Below are positions 25,695 through 35,100 of a stretch of DNA of 35,107 nt, piece by piece (within the stretch, counting starts at the first letter, position 1; each line of letters opens with the position of its first letter). Under the pieces are notes generated by a model. It worked only from the letters and a program-made list of their open reading frames with translations, had not been told where the DNA came from and ran no database searches. The translations under genes were made by a program, and so were the position numbers. This stretch comes from an uncultured Saccharofermentans sp. (GTDB lineage Bacteria; Bacillota; Clostridia; Saccharofermentanales; Saccharofermentanaceae), in contig CAJOJI010000021.1 of assembly GCA_905234715.1 (NCBI GenBank), positions 21,323 through 56,429 of the forward strand, written 5' to 3'.

Positions 25695-25923
25695 ATCTAA
25701 AGATATGACATACGAAGCTGCCATGGCTGAACTTCGTCAGACGGTTAACAAGCTTTCAGAAGGAAAGGCTACGCTTGATGAGTCATTGAAGCTCTATGAG
25801 CGCGGTATTGAACTCGTATCAATCTGCGAGAACAAGTTAAATGAAGTTACTGCAAGGATCGAAGCCGTCAACAAGGCTAACGGCACCACAGATCCTCTTA
25901 ACATAAGCGAGACCGGAGTCTGA
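25687..25923 (+). CDS. xseB: Exodeoxyribonuclease VII small subunit
   Basis: The start at 25687 is chosen because GGAGGA lies seven bases upstream inside the end of xseA; an upstream ATG at 25669 lacks a site. The 78-residue protein is two helices in a hairpin with the family segment TYEAAMAELRQTVNKLSEG and DESLKLYERGIEL. It binds the C-terminal part of XseA. It overlaps xseA by eight bases and ispA by one. Confidence 0.95.
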   Translation: MPESKDMTYEAAMAELRQTVNKLSEGKATLDESLKLYERGIELVSICENKLNEVTARIEAVNKANGTTDPLNISETGV

Positions 25924-26849
25924 TGATGGAAAGAGATGATATTAACACTCTGCTCGAAAAGACAGAGGCGTGGATATTACCTGAGCTTGAGAGCATCTTC
26001 ACTGAAAAGGAACGTGAGGATGTTACGGTCAAGGCTGCATTATACAGCCTGATGGCCGGCGGCAAGAGATTAAGGCCTCTGATGATGCATCTTACTTCAC
26101 AGATGCTTGGCGCTGGAGCAGATGTTGATTCAGACGTTAAGTATTTCGCTGCCACGCTGGAAATGCTCCACACATATTCGCTTATCCATGACGATCTTCC
26201 GGGCCTGGATAATGACGAACTCCGCAGGGGAAAGCCCACATGCCATATGGTCTATGGTGAAGGCATTGCAATCCTTGCAGGAGATCTTCTCCTTAATAAA
26301 GCCATGGAGAGAATGTTCTCCATCTGCGAGAAGAAACCCGGATACATCAGTGCATCTTCCATGATGGCTGAGAATGCAGGAATACGGGGAATGCTCGGAG
26401 GCCAGAGCATCGATATTGCATCTGAAGACAAAGAGATCTCATTAGAACTCTTAACGGAACTTCAGGAGAAGAAAACAGGCGCATTTATTGAAGCGGCAAT
26501 CGTAACTCCGTATTATCTATACAAGAACATGACCAGGGAGCAGAGCATATCTGATGAGACGGCTCAGGATCTGAGAGATCTTGCTGCACACACAGGCCTT
26601 GCTTTCCAGATCAAAGACGACATCCTTGATGTTACTTCCAGCAGCGAGGTGCTGGGAAAGAGCACGGGAAAAGACGAGAGAGATTCCAAGGCTACCTTTG
26701 TTACTCATTTAGGACTTGAAGGCGCAAAGGGAAGATTGGATGAAGAGATAAAGGCTATTAAGACGATCCTTGAAAAGCTTTCTTCGAAAGGCTTTGATAC
26801 AAAGGATTATGAGACACTGACGGATTTTCTTGTTAACAGGGACAGATAA
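25923..26849 (+). CDS. ispA: Polyprenyl synthetase (farnesyl/geranylgeranyl diphosphate synthase)
   Basis: This enzyme condenses isoprenoid C5 units into C15 or C20 diphosphates that feed undecaprenyl and other carriers. The 308-residue protein has GGKRLRPLM, the first Asp-rich motif DDLPGLDND (DDxxxxD form, about 97-105), RRGKPTCH and the second DDILD (about 235). The chain length cannot be read from sequence with confidence. It overlaps xseB and dxs by one base each. Next to dxs it forms an isoprenoid module inside this operon. Confidence 0.9.
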   Translation: MMERDDINTLLEKTEAWILPELESIFTEKEREDVTVKAALYSLMAGGKRLRPLMMHLTSQMLGAGADVDSDVKYFAATLEMLHTYSLIHDDLPGLDNDELRRGKPTCHMVYGEGIAILAGDLLLNKAMERMFSICEKKPGYISASSMMAENAGIRGMLGGQSIDIASEDKEISLELLTELQEKKTGAFIEAAIVTPYYLYKNMTREQSISDETAQDLRDLAAHTGLAFQIKDDILDVTSSSEVLGKSTGKDERDSKATFVTHLGLEGAKGRLDEEIKAIKTILEKLSSKGFDTKDYETLTDFLVNRDR

Positions 26850-28714
26850 TGGACTATAAGTATCTCGGAACAGATATTACTCCTGATGTTCTTAAGGCGA
26901 TGAAGCCGGAAGAACGTGTTCAGCTGTGTTCCGAGTTAAGGGATAAGATAATCAATACGGTGTCTGCTAACGGCGGCCACCTTGCAAGTAATCTCGGTGC
27001 AGTCGAGCTTATGTCGGTATTTGATTATAAACAGGATAAGATCGTTTTCGATGTCGGACACCAGTCTTATTCATATAAGCTTCTTACCGGAAGATTCGAC
27101 AGATTCAATACATTAAGACAGAAAGACGGAATATCGGGATTTCCCAGAATTACCGAGTCGCCTTACGATGCATTCGATACCGGTCACAGCTCGACATCAA
27201 TATCTGCTGCCATGGGTATCGCCAGGGCAAGAGATCTTGAAGGCAAGAAGAATGAAGTAGTCGCAATCATAGGCGACGGCGCTCTTACGGGCGGTCTTGC
27301 TTACGAGGCTATCAACGATCTCGGCCACAGCAAGACAAGGATGATTATCATCCTCAACGACAACGAGATGAGTATCGACAAGAATGTCGGAGGTCTTTCA
27401 AAGCATTTATCCAAGCTCAGAATCTCGAGCGGATACATTTCAGCAAAACAGACAACGGAATCGTTCCTTCGTAAATTGGGTTTTGTCGGAAGAGGTCTTA
27501 TCAAGATAATACTTGCGATAAAGGATTTCTTCAGATTCCTTTTGTACCGCAAAAAGCCTTCCATGTTTGAAGACCTTGGCCTTAACTATTACGGCCCTAT
27601 CGACGGACATAACATGGATGATCTTATCAAGGCATTTGAAGCGGCAAAGGATATCAGAGGGCCCGTGCTCATTCACGTTCTGACTCAAAAGGGCAGAGGC
27701 TATGAGCCTGCTGAACTTAATCCTTCCGATTATCACGGCGTCGGTCCGTTCGACATCGAAACAGGCGTTACAACAGGCAAGAACAGTTATACGACAGTAT
27801 TTGCAAATACGATCACCGAGCTTGCGGTAAAGAACCCTAAGATCGTTGCAATTTCCGCTGCGATGACATTGGGAACCGGTCTTGATAATTTCCAGATGAA
27901 ATTCCCTTCGAGATTCTTTGACTGCGGTATTGCCGAAGAGCACAGCGTTACCATGGCAGGCGGACTTGCAGTATCCGGATTTACACCTGTTGTTGCCATC
28001 TATTCGTCGTTCCTTCAGAGAGCTTATGACGAGATGATAACCGACTGCTGTTTCATGAATAACCATGTTGTTTTCGCGATAGACAGATCAGGTTTTGTCG
28101 GCAACGACGGACATACTCATCACGGACTTCTTGATATCTCATACCTTAACTCGATGGTGAACATGACTGTGTTCTCACCTAGAGATTATCAGGACCTTGC
28201 AAGATGTCTTAAGTATTCGATCGAAAATGTTAAGGGCCCTGCGGCTGTAAGATATCCGAGAGGTGCTTCACCTTTTGAAGCGGAAGGTCCGCTCTATACT
28301 GATATTGCAGACTGCATTCTTCCTCATGTCGTATGTGATTACGGCAAGGATTTTGCAATCGTATCAACAGGTAAGATCTGTGAGGAAGCTGACAGGGCAA
28401 TGGAGATACTGAAGGAACAGGGTATCTTAGGAAAGCACATCAATGTTTCCATGATAAAGCCCATGCCCGCAAAAGAGATCTGGGATCTTCTTGTCGGTGT
28501 TAAAGCCGTATTCAGTCTTGAAGAGGGAATAATAAGCGGTGGTTTCGGTGAGGCTCTTGAACGTGAACTTCAGATATTGGGATTCGAGAGCGATGTTACC
28601 GTATTCGGCGTAAGGAACCCTATTGTAAGGGCAATGAGCCAGAAAGACCAGCTCAAATACTGCGGCCTTGACGGTGAGACGGTAGCTTCTTCCATTAAGT
28701 CTGCTTTATCTTAA
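26849..28714 (+). CDS. dxs: 1-deoxy-D-xylulose-5-phosphate synthase
   Basis: Dxs is the thiamin-diphosphate enzyme for the first step of the methylerythritol phosphate pathway, joining pyruvate and glyceraldehyde 3-phosphate. The 621-residue length is normal. It shows DVGHQSY near the N terminus, the thiamin-diphosphate motif GDGALTGGLAYEAIND with NDNEMSIDKNVGG, the catalytic Glu in GIAEEHSVTMAGGLA and DRSGFVGNDGHTHHG. It overlaps ispA by one base. In many Firmicutes tlyA follows dxs; here a 74-base AT-rich gap and nadK come next. Confidence 0.97.
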   Translation: MDYKYLGTDITPDVLKAMKPEERVQLCSELRDKIINTVSANGGHLASNLGAVELMSVFDYKQDKIVFDVGHQSYSYKLLTGRFDRFNTLRQKDGISGFPRITESPYDAFDTGHSSTSISAAMGIARARDLEGKKNEVVAIIGDGALTGGLAYEAINDLGHSKTRMIIILNDNEMSIDKNVGGLSKHLSKLRISSGYISAKQTTESFLRKLGFVGRGLIKIILAIKDFFRFLLYRKKPSMFEDLGLNYYGPIDGHNMDDLIKAFEAAKDIRGPVLIHVLTQKGRGYEPAELNPSDYHGVGPFDIETGVTTGKNSYTTVFANTITELAVKNPKIVAISAAMTLGTGLDNFQMKFPSRFFDCGIAEEHSVTMAGGLAVSGFTPVVAIYSSFLQRAYDEMITDCCFMNNHVVFAIDRSGFVGNDGHTHHGLLDISYLNSMVNMTVFSPRDYQDLARCLKYSIENVKGPAAVRYPRGASPFEAEGPLYTDIADCILPHVVCDYGKDFAIVSTGKICEEADRAMEILKEQGILGKHINVSMIKPMPAKEIWDLLVGVKAVFSLEEGIISGGFGEALERELQILGFESDVTVFGVRNPIVRAMSQKDQLKYCGLDGETVASSIKSALS

Positions 28715-28788
28715 TTTTTATTTACTTCTGTATTTTTATTCAGCAAAGTGATTAAATATATAAAGGTTTTACACGGAGGTTTATCTTC

Positions 28789-29670
28789 ATGAATTACGGA
28801 ATCTGTTCAAATGGTTCCAGAGATACCGGTTATGAGACTGCGGTCAAGACGGCTCAGATATTGAGCGGTCTCGGTGCCGTGCCTGTCTTTGAACCCGGCA
28901 TGGATGAGACCTGTCCGAAGCTTAAAGAAGTAGCTGGCGTTGTTTTCGCGGACTTCACTACAATAGACCTCAAAGCGATCATTTCGATCGGCGGAGACGG
29001 AACGTTCCTTTCTAAGGTTGCCAAATACAGAGATCTCGATACTGAGTTTGTAGGTATCAATCTCGGTTCCATCGGATTTTTGAATGAGATCTTATACGAA
29101 GATATTGAGAAAGACCTCGCACAGCTCGTGTCCGGCAACTATGACACGATCGACAGAACACAGCTTACGTGCGAAGTATTTAATAAAGACGGCGTGTTGA
29201 AGGGAAGCAGCGTCTGCCTTAACGACATCATCATTGTCAGAGGCGCTAAACCGCACATTACCACGCTTGTCCTTTCAATCGACGGACAGATAATCGAGAG
29301 ATTCAGGGGCGACGGACTTGTTGTTTCAACAGCAACAGGATCTTCTGCATATTCGCTTTCAGCAGGCGGCCCGATCCTCATGCCCAACATGAAGGACATT
29401 ATCGTCACGCCTATCTGCTCTCATACGTTAAACGGCTATACATATGTTGCAACATCAGAAAGTGAGATAAAGATCGATCTTGAAGAGATCGAGAGCGCTC
29501 CTCTGATCTGCCCTGACGGAAGGGATTTTGTTGATCTGGAGAGCTTTGATTCTATAGTCATCAGAAGATACGACAAAGTCTTAAAGACAGTCTGCCTGAA
29601 GAAAGACAGCTTCTTCAGCAATGTAAGAAAGAAGATTGTACAGAGAGGATATTTCTATGAAAACCGCTAA
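28789..29670 (+). CDS. nadK: NAD kinase
   Basis: NadK phosphorylates NAD to NADP. The 293-residue protein has SIGGDGTFLSKVA (the GGDG motif with the catalytic Asp), FVGINLGSIGFL, NDIIIVRG, and TATGSSAYSLSAGGP, in normal order. CGGAGG is nine bases before the ATG. It follows dxs after 74 bases without a clear terminator, so it could be co-transcribed or have its own promoter. The end overlaps argR by 14 bases. Confidence 0.97.
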   Translation: MNYGICSNGSRDTGYETAVKTAQILSGLGAVPVFEPGMDETCPKLKEVAGVVFADFTTIDLKAIISIGGDGTFLSKVAKYRDLDTEFVGINLGSIGFLNEILYEDIEKDLAQLVSGNYDTIDRTQLTCEVFNKDGVLKGSSVCLNDIIIVRGAKPHITTLVLSIDGQIIERFRGDGLVVSTATGSSAYSLSAGGPILMPNMKDIIVTPICSHTLNGYTYVATSESEIKIDLEEIESAPLICPDGRDFVDLESFDSIVIRRYDKVLKTVCLKKDSFFSNVRKKIVQRGYFYENR

Positions 29671-30121
29671 GAACTCAAGACAGGAGCGCATTCTTGCTCT
29701 TATCAGGGATAACGATATCTCGACTCAGGAAGATCTTACCGCAAAGGTAAACCAGGCAGGCTTTGAGGCTACACAGGCTACGATCTCAAGAGATATTAAA
29801 GAGCTCGGCATCATAAAGATCACTCTGCCCAACAGAGCTACCAAGTACTGCGTTCTCGACAGAACCGGTGACACGGCTCCGGGAAGACTTCTTGCAGTAT
29901 TTTCCAACAGTATTGTTTCTGTTAATCAGGCGATGAACCTGATCGTTATAAAGACATTGCCCGGTATGGCTCAGGCCGCTGCTTCAGCACTTGATTCCAT
30001 GCATCTTGAAGAGTGCACCGGAACAATAGCAGGCGATGACACGATCTTTGCCGCATGCCCAGGAATCGAAGAGGCAAAGGCTCTTGCAATCACTATCTCT
30101 GACATGATGGAAAAAGGCTGA
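29657..30121 (+). CDS. argR: Arginine repressor ArgR
   Basis: ArgR senses arginine and regulates its synthesis and breakdown. The start is set at 29657, after GAGAGGAT, inside the end of nadK. The 154-residue protein has the N-terminal winged helix (QERILALIRDNDISTQEDL and TQATISRDIKELGI as recognition helix) and the C-terminal hexamer domain with TLPGMAQAAASALDS and GTIAGDDTIFAAC, whose Asp-Asp binds arginine. It lies in the usual Firmicutes place between nadK and recN. No arginine genes are in the window. Confidence 0.95.
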   Translation: MKTAKNSRQERILALIRDNDISTQEDLTAKVNQAGFEATQATISRDIKELGIIKITLPNRATKYCVLDRTGDTAPGRLLAVFSNSIVSVNQAMNLIVIKTLPGMAQAAASALDSMHLEECTGTIAGDDTIFAACPGIEEAKALAITISDMMEKG

Positions 30122-30125
30122 TTTA

Positions 30126-31817
30126 ATGCTTGTAAGACTCGAGATCAGAGATTTTGCGGTTATAAGCAATGTCGTATTCGAACCCGGAAAAGGCCTTAAC
30201 GTAATAAGCGGTGAGACCGGTGCGGGCAAAAGCCTTATTGTTGATGCGATAAGTCTTATCCTTGGCGCCAAAGCATCCAGAAATCTTATACGTACAGGAA
30301 GTCCTTCGTGCTTTGCAGAAGCTGTTTTCGACTGCTCCGGAATAGATGACGGTGACTTCAAAAAGATCCTTGAAGATAGCGGTATTGAAGATGACGACGG
30401 AATGCTAATCATCAGCAGGACCGTCTATGACAGCGGTAAATCCGTTGCAAGAGTAAACGGTACCGGAGTGACTAATTCCGTGTTAAGAGAGATATCTTCA
30501 ATGCTCGTCGACATTCACGGCCAGCACGACACGCAGGCTATTTTTGATGAAGGCACGCATGTAAAACTCTTGGACAGATTTGCAGGCGACAAGTGTATCA
30601 AATTGCACCGCGACTATCTGAAGAGCCTTCAGGAATTCAAGGAACTCGTACTTAAGATAAAAGAGATATCTTCATCTCCTGATTATCTTGAAAGACGCCG
30701 TGAATATCTTGAGTTCGCAGTAAACGAAATCGATTCTGCTGCGTTTAAGGACGGCGAGGAAGAAGAACTTTATGAGACAAAGAAAAAGATGTCTCAGAAT
30801 GAACAGCTTTTCACGAGCCTTACAAATGCACAGAACTTCCTGTCATCCGATGATTCATATCAGAGTCCCGTTCAGGCTGTAAACCAGGCAAGCCGTGAGC
30901 TTCTTAAAGCATCACAGACTGATGAGAACCTTAAGGAGATTGCAGAGCGCGCAAAGGCGTTGTCTCTTGATCTCGATGCGCTTTCTTCAGACGTTGATAA
31001 AGTCCTGTCTGACCGTAACTACGATGAGGGTCTTAAAGAACGCACCGAGCAGCGTATAGGACTTCTTTACGAACTCAAAGCAAAGTATGGCGCAACTATC
31101 GCTGACATCAACAAGTTTGCATCTGATTCCAAAAAGGAATTAGAAGACATAGAAAAGAACAAAGATATCCTTCAGGACCTCAAAAAAGAGAGGACTGTTA
31201 AGGAGAAGGAGCTTCTTAAGATCGCAGAAGACTTATCTAATGAACGCAAGGCTTATGCGGTTAAGCTCGAAAAGGCCATCACCAAAGAACTTGCCGATCT
31301 TGAGATGCCTAATGCGGTATTCGAAGTCAGCTTCGTAAGAAGGGAAAAGGCGAAGTTCTTCTCGCTTTCAGGAATCGATGATATCGCATTCCGTTTCAGC
31401 GCAAACCCCGGTCAGGAAGTAAGACCTTTGTCTGCGATCGTATCCGGCGGTGAAGCTTCAAGGATCATGCTCGCGGTCAAGAATGTATTGAGCCGTGTGG
31501 ATCTTATTCCCACGCTTATCTTTGATGAGATCGATACGGGTGTATCAGGTAAGGCGTCTCTTGCGATCGCAAATAAACTGAAGGCTATTGCATCAGATCA
31601 CCAGGTCCTCTGCGTTACGCATACGGCACAGATCGCGGCCGCATCTGACAGAGGATTTGTCCTTACAAAGAAAGTATCTAACGGCAACACGGAAACCGTC
31701 TGCACGGTTTTGGATGGCGAGAATAAGATCAGTGAAGTATCAAGGCTTTTGTCCGGCAGCGATTCTGATTCTTCATTAAAACTTGCAGAAGACCTGATAG
31801 AATCATTTAACGTATGA
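30126..31817 (+). CDS. recN: DNA repair protein RecN
   Basis: RecN is an SMC-like ATPase that acts at double-strand breaks. The 563-residue protein has Walker A GETGAGKSLI, an ends-in coiled coil (about 155-400), the signature VSGGEASRIMLAVKNV, and Walker B/D-loop DEIDTGVSGKAS. Length and order are normal. It starts five bases after argR with a weak AAAAAGG site and overlaps the next gene by four bases (ATGA). The usual spoIVB and spo0A do not follow it. Confidence 0.97.
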   Translation: MLVRLEIRDFAVISNVVFEPGKGLNVISGETGAGKSLIVDAISLILGAKASRNLIRTGSPSCFAEAVFDCSGIDDGDFKKILEDSGIEDDDGMLIISRTVYDSGKSVARVNGTGVTNSVLREISSMLVDIHGQHDTQAIFDEGTHVKLLDRFAGDKCIKLHRDYLKSLQEFKELVLKIKEISSSPDYLERRREYLEFAVNEIDSAAFKDGEEEELYETKKKMSQNEQLFTSLTNAQNFLSSDDSYQSPVQAVNQASRELLKASQTDENLKEIAERAKALSLDLDALSSDVDKVLSDRNYDEGLKERTEQRIGLLYELKAKYGATIADINKFASDSKKELEDIEKNKDILQDLKKERTVKEKELLKIAEDLSNERKAYAVKLEKAITKELADLEMPNAVFEVSFVRREKAKFFSLSGIDDIAFRFSANPGQEVRPLSAIVSGGEASRIMLAVKNVLSRVDLIPTLIFDEIDTGVSGKASLAIANKLKAIASDHQVLCVTHTAQIAAASDRGFVLTKKVSNGNTETVCTVLDGENKISEVSRLLSGSDSDSSLKLAEDLIESFNV

Positions 31818-32515
31818 GCAAGAAAAGAAACTTTGGAAAACTTGCTGTTGTCTTCTCGATAATCGCGCTGGTAAGCGGCCTGATTCATATCTTTTGCGAA
31901 TTCTTTCCCTTTGAATATCAGGGTGAGGGCGGTATCGATTATTTAGGACAGGCAATCCTCTGGGTGTTTTTTGTTAAAGCTCTGCTTTATGGAACACTGA
32001 TCATTTATATTGTTTTTGCGATACTTGCCACTGTTTTCGCGGTAAAGGCAATAAAAGCAAAAGATACACGCAAAAAAGGCTTTGTGTCACTTGCCCTTGC
32101 ATGGATCTGCGGACTGGTGGTTGCGGGACTCATTACAGCCAATTTCGTGATCGACTATAACAGTAAGAAGAATATAGACGTTGAAGTAACTGAAGTTGCA
32201 TTGACTACTGATTGTGACGGAAGGGAAGCCGTCAGGGTTGAAATAGAGCTTTATAACGGTACAAATACAACTATAAGCTATCTGTCATCCGTATACGATG
32301 AGGTTTCACAATACGGCAAAGAACTGACACACGCGGTTCTCCCGGAAGACCTTGATGATGACGATCCGGAATTAGAATCTCTGAAACCCGGTGAATCGGT
32401 TACGATCGTAAAGGGATATGAAGTAAGGTATCCTGATGAGCCGGTATATATCCTGTGCAGAAGCTTTGACGGCAAATTCGTATATGTCGATGAAGAGTTT
32501 GATATTGAGAAATAA
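31814..32515 (+). CDS. Membrane protein with DUF5067-like outer domain
   Basis: The 233-residue protein begins with three hydrophobic segments (about 10-30, 47-77 and 90-112), a small DUF4190-like unit. It is followed by an outside domain (about 122-225) rich in beta strands, EVTEVALTTDCDGREAVRVEIELYNGTN and SLKPGESVTIVKGYEV, here quoted in part. Such Ig-like DUF5067 domains are common in Clostridia surface proteins but their function is unknown. The ATG overlaps the recN stop, so it is translated with recN. It is convergent with the lgt-like gene, 13 bases away. Confidence 0.65.
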   Translation: MSKKRNFGKLAVVFSIIALVSGLIHIFCEFFPFEYQGEGGIDYLGQAILWVFFVKALLYGTLIIYIVFAILATVFAVKAIKAKDTRKKGFVSLALAWICGLVVAGLITANFVIDYNSKKNIDVEVTEVALTTDCDGREAVRVEIELYNGTNTTISYLSSVYDEVSQYGKELTHAVLPEDLDDDDPELESLKPGESVTIVKGYEVRYPDEPVYILCRSFDGKFVYVDEEFDIEK

Positions 32516-32528
32516 CTCTTGATCGGTA

Positions 32529-33213
32529 TTACTTTTCGACGTAAGAGATCTTAAGGACTTTCTTCCACACAGCAACCATGATAAACGCGATTACACCGGT
32601 GATAAGCACTGTGACCTGACCGGGAGCGATCAGCGTACCGTCGTGGTAGTAACGTGTGTATTCCAATGCAAATCTAATAGGAATCGTGACTGCAAGAATG
32701 ATGTATATCGCACGGACTTTGTTCTTCATCTTGTTCGTTAAGACCAAAGCGAAAACATGTATCAGCAGGAAGATTACCATGTCGACAAGCTGGATAGGGA
32801 AGTAGGAACCCTTGTGCTCGTTGCTGTAAACAACGGCAAAGGGACCATAGTATTCTTTACCGTGACAGCATCCTGCAAGGAAACACCCGATCTTGGCGAG
32901 GCCGTACATTAAAGGCGCCGATACAACAAAAGAAGTCATTACGAGATCGGGCTTTTTTACCCAAGATCATGCCGACAGCGGCACCGAGACCTGAAAATCC
33001 CAATTCGATCCCGCCGGATCTTATCTTAAAAGCGAACATGAAAGAACCTGCCATTGTGCAAACAAAAGCGAGAAGACTTGTGTACAGGATCGTCTGTTTA
33101 TTCACTCCGTCTTTGCGCATGCGGAAAATGCATACAGCATATCCTATCGCAACCGAAAGCAATACGATGTATGCGTAAGGCGAGCGTGAGAATTCGGGAA
33201 TTGTGATCTGCAT
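32529..33213 (-). pseudogene. Lgt-like (prolipoprotein diacylglyceryl transferase family) protein, frameshifted
   Basis: Lgt moves diacylglycerol from phosphatidylglycerol to lipoprotein Cys. The repaired 227-residue protein has six or seven hydrophobic segments and the family-like LAKIGCFLAGCCHGKEY motif. The motif lacks the Asn and Gly-Glu of classic Lgt (GR-x-x-N-F-x-N-G-E), as seen in Lgt paralogues of unknown activity. In the given sequence the frame is broken in the T6 run at 32953-32958 (A6 on the coding strand): with one A less, GKKPDLVMTSFVV continues the protein. The two halves (33213 to about 32950 and then to 32529) both have good family content. No true lgt is visible elsewhere in the window. 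Confidence 0.65.
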
Positions 33214-33219
33214 TTCAGA

Positions 33220-33867
33220 TCAGAAGCCCTGACAGTCTTTCAGCATGTAAGCGCACATTGCAATGATAATGACCAAAGTGATGACACCGGCTGCAAGTAA
33301 TCCGATATAGACCCACATGAGGATCTTTGCGAACTTGCTTTCCTTGTATTTAACTCTGGCAATGATCATCAATACCCATGAAGCAATATATGTGCCGCCC
33401 GCGAGTAAAGAAAAACCATATGTGATGGGTTCCGCTACGTCGCTCATATCGCCTAAGCTTTCGACCATTCCGGAGAATACACTTGTAAGGACCTCAGGAG
33501 CAACCTGCAAAACGAGTGAAATAATGCAGAGGATGTTTGCCTGCTTTCTTCTTTTAGCCTGTTCCTCAAGTGTGTACATGTCTGCCGGCTGTACGCCGAG
33601 AGGAGCGTTATTGCCTGCGTACTGAGTCTGCTGCTGGTACTGCTGCGGATATATCTGCTGATATGCGGGCTGCTGATAAACCGGCTGCTGTACTGGCTGC
33701 TGTATTGGCTGAACAGGTTGCTGAACTTGCTGAACGGGCTGCTGATAAGCAGGCTGCTGAACCTGTTGTACAGGCTGCTGGAACGGCTGCGCCATCTGAG
33801 GATCAAACGGCGGAATTCCGGGGTTCTGATTAGGCTGAATTAAAGGCTGGTTGTTATCGTTATCCAT
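33220..33867 (-). CDS. Gln/Pro-rich membrane protein, DUF4190-like
   Basis: The first 85 residues are built of QQPVQQVQQPAYQQ-like units (mainly Gln, Pro, Val, Tyr), a flexible cytosolic tail. After a Lys/Arg cluster (about 108) come three hydrophobic segments (about 112-135, 145-168 and 183-205). This N-terminal disordered plus three-helix design is common in Firmicutes as DUF4190-like proteins of unknown role. It lies six bases upstream of the lgt-like gene on the same strand, and probably belongs to one transcript with it. Confidence 0.65.
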   Translation of the reverse strand: MDNDNNQPLIQPNQNPGIPPFDPQMAQPFQQPVQQVQQPAYQQPVQQVQQPVQPIQQPVQQPVYQQPAYQQIYPQQYQQQTQYAGNNAPLGVQPADMYTLEEQAKRRKQANILCIISLVLQVAPEVLTSVFSGMVESLGDMSDVAEPITYGFSLLAGGTYIASWVLMIIARVKYKESKFAKILMWVYIGLLAAGVITLVIIIAMCAYMLKDCQGF

Positions 33868-33915
33868 TTTTCTGTCCCTTTCCTTATCGGCAAATGCCTT
33901 ATTTCCGTGTGTATT

Positions 33916-34812
33916 CTAACATGACGATATCACTCTTTGCATATCTTGCGGCAGTTCTGCCTCAAAAACTTTGTTTTCGAGATCAAAAGGATCCTTATAT
34001 TCGATCTTATATGCATGAAGTGCAACCCTTCCGATCTTTTCGTCGTAGATCATTGCCTGTTCTTTTAATCTCTCATTCGGATTGTCATCTGAGAGCGGTC
34101 CGTACAAGCCGTCACCAAGGAGGGGATGACCGACATGACAGCAATGAGTCCTGATCTGGTGGCAACGTCCTGTCTCAAGCTTGAATTCGACCAGAGATAT
34201 ATCTGCCTTCTCGAAGTATGTGATGGTCTTATAGTGAGTAACCGAAGGTTTGCCGTCAGGCACACAGTCTCTTATCATGACCGAATCAGGGCGTCTCGCG
34301 ATAGGGAAGGACATTGTTCCTTCTTCAGGTTCAAATCTGCCGTAGCACAGAGCAAGATAGCTCTTATTTATGTCCGCATCGGTAACGAGCATATTATGAG
34401 CATATCCGTCTTTGGCAACGATCAGAAGTCCTGATGTCTCCCTGTCCAGACGCATGACCGGGTGGAGCGTGTTTTTCGAGAGGTTCGTAAGAAGAGAGTC
34501 GTCCAGATGTCCGTGCGAAGGATGGGTGACCATTCCGGCCGGTTTATTTACGACAGCGTATGACTCTGTCTCGTACAGGATGCTGACGTTTTCGGGCGGA
34601 GTGAGCTTTTCGGAATTGTCCTCGTATTCGAAAAGCAAGAGGTCACCGGTCTGTACGCGGTCTTTAACTCTGGCATGAACGCCGTTAAGATCAACGGTTC
34701 CGTACAGTTTGACGCGTTTGACCCATGTGGTGCTCATCTTGAATTCGCGCCTCATTATCTGCTGGATTTCGCATCCGTTATATTCACTTTGAACAAAATA
34801 CTCTATTCGCAT
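33916..34812 (-). CDS. RluA-family pseudouridine synthase
   Basis: RluA-family enzymes turn uridines in rRNA or tRNA into pseudouridine. The 298-residue protein has an N-terminal S4-like RNA-binding domain (MRREFKMSTTWVKRVKLYG and DRVQTGDLL), then the catalytic domain with HPVMRLDRETSG, whose Asp (about 123) is the nucleophile, LETGRCHQIRTH and GHPLLGDGLYG. The substrate site is unclear, although the S4 plus HQIRTH design resembles the RluD/YlyB type. The ATG at 34812 has no strong binding site. It is divergent from the gene at the right edge. Confidence 0.9.
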   Translation of the reverse strand: MRIEYFVQSEYNGCEIQQIMRREFKMSTTWVKRVKLYGTVDLNGVHARVKDRVQTGDLLLFEYEDNSEKLTPPENVSILYETESYAVVNKPAGMVTHPSHGHLDDSLLTNLSKNTLHPVMRLDRETSGLLIVAKDGYAHNMLVTDADINKSYLALCYGRFEPEEGTMSFPIARRPDSVMIRDCVPDGKPSVTHYKTITYFEKADISLVEFKLETGRCHQIRTHCCHVGHPLLGDGLYGPLSDDNPNERLKEQAMIYDEKIGRVALHAYKIEYKDPFDLENKVFEAELPQDMQRVISSC

Positions 34813-34832
34813 TGTTACATTCTAACAAATTA

Positions 34833-34861
34833 TTGACAGATAGGGGTTTTATTTCTACAAT
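34833..34861 (+). promoter_or_regulatory. Promoter of the right-edge gene
   Basis: TTGACA (34833-34838) is exactly 17 bases from TACAAT (34856-34861), the strongest promoter in the window by consensus match. Confidence 0.75.
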
Positions 34862-34865
34862 ACTT

Positions 34866-34885
34866 AATGGCTTGTCAGAGCCATT
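34866..34885 (+). other. Leader hairpin
   Basis: AATGGCT pairs with AGCCATT around a 6-base loop, at the 5' end of the predicted transcript and 47 bases before the start codon. No T tract follows, so it is more likely an RNA-stabilising or regulatory hairpin than a terminator. Confidence 0.5.
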
Positions 34886-34932
34886 CTTAACGATCTTTGA
34901 CAACTAAATAAACTTTGGAGGTGAGTACCAAC

Positions 34933-35100
34933 GTGCCACAGGTATTGTTTTACATAATTGCGGGCGTTGTTGGACTTATTCTGGGTATTGTAATTACAGC
35001 AGCTTATTTTAAATCGGGACTTTCCGGTGAACAAAAGAGGCTTGAGGAGGATAAAAAACGCGAACATCGCCTGCCGGGGCTACACGGCTCTGGCCGATGA
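34933..35100 (+). CDS. N-terminal part of a membrane-anchored protein, possibly RNase Y
   Basis: GTG 34933 is eight bases after a perfect GGAGGTGA, so it is the likely start. The first 25 residues are one membrane segment (FYIIAGVVGLILGIVITAAYF) followed by a charged helix (GEQKRLEEDKKRE). A short outside end, one membrane helix and a coiled coil are the layout of RNase Y, but other membrane-anchored coiled-coil proteins look alike. The frame then stops at 35098-35100, and the last 45 bases are markedly richer in G and C than the rest. Another frame there reads ALADEIF. I suspect a sequence error or a bad edge, with the real gene running on beyond the window. Confidence 0.4.
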   Translation: MPQVLFYIIAGVVGLILGIVITAAYFKSGLSGEQKRLEEDKKREHRLPGLHGSGR

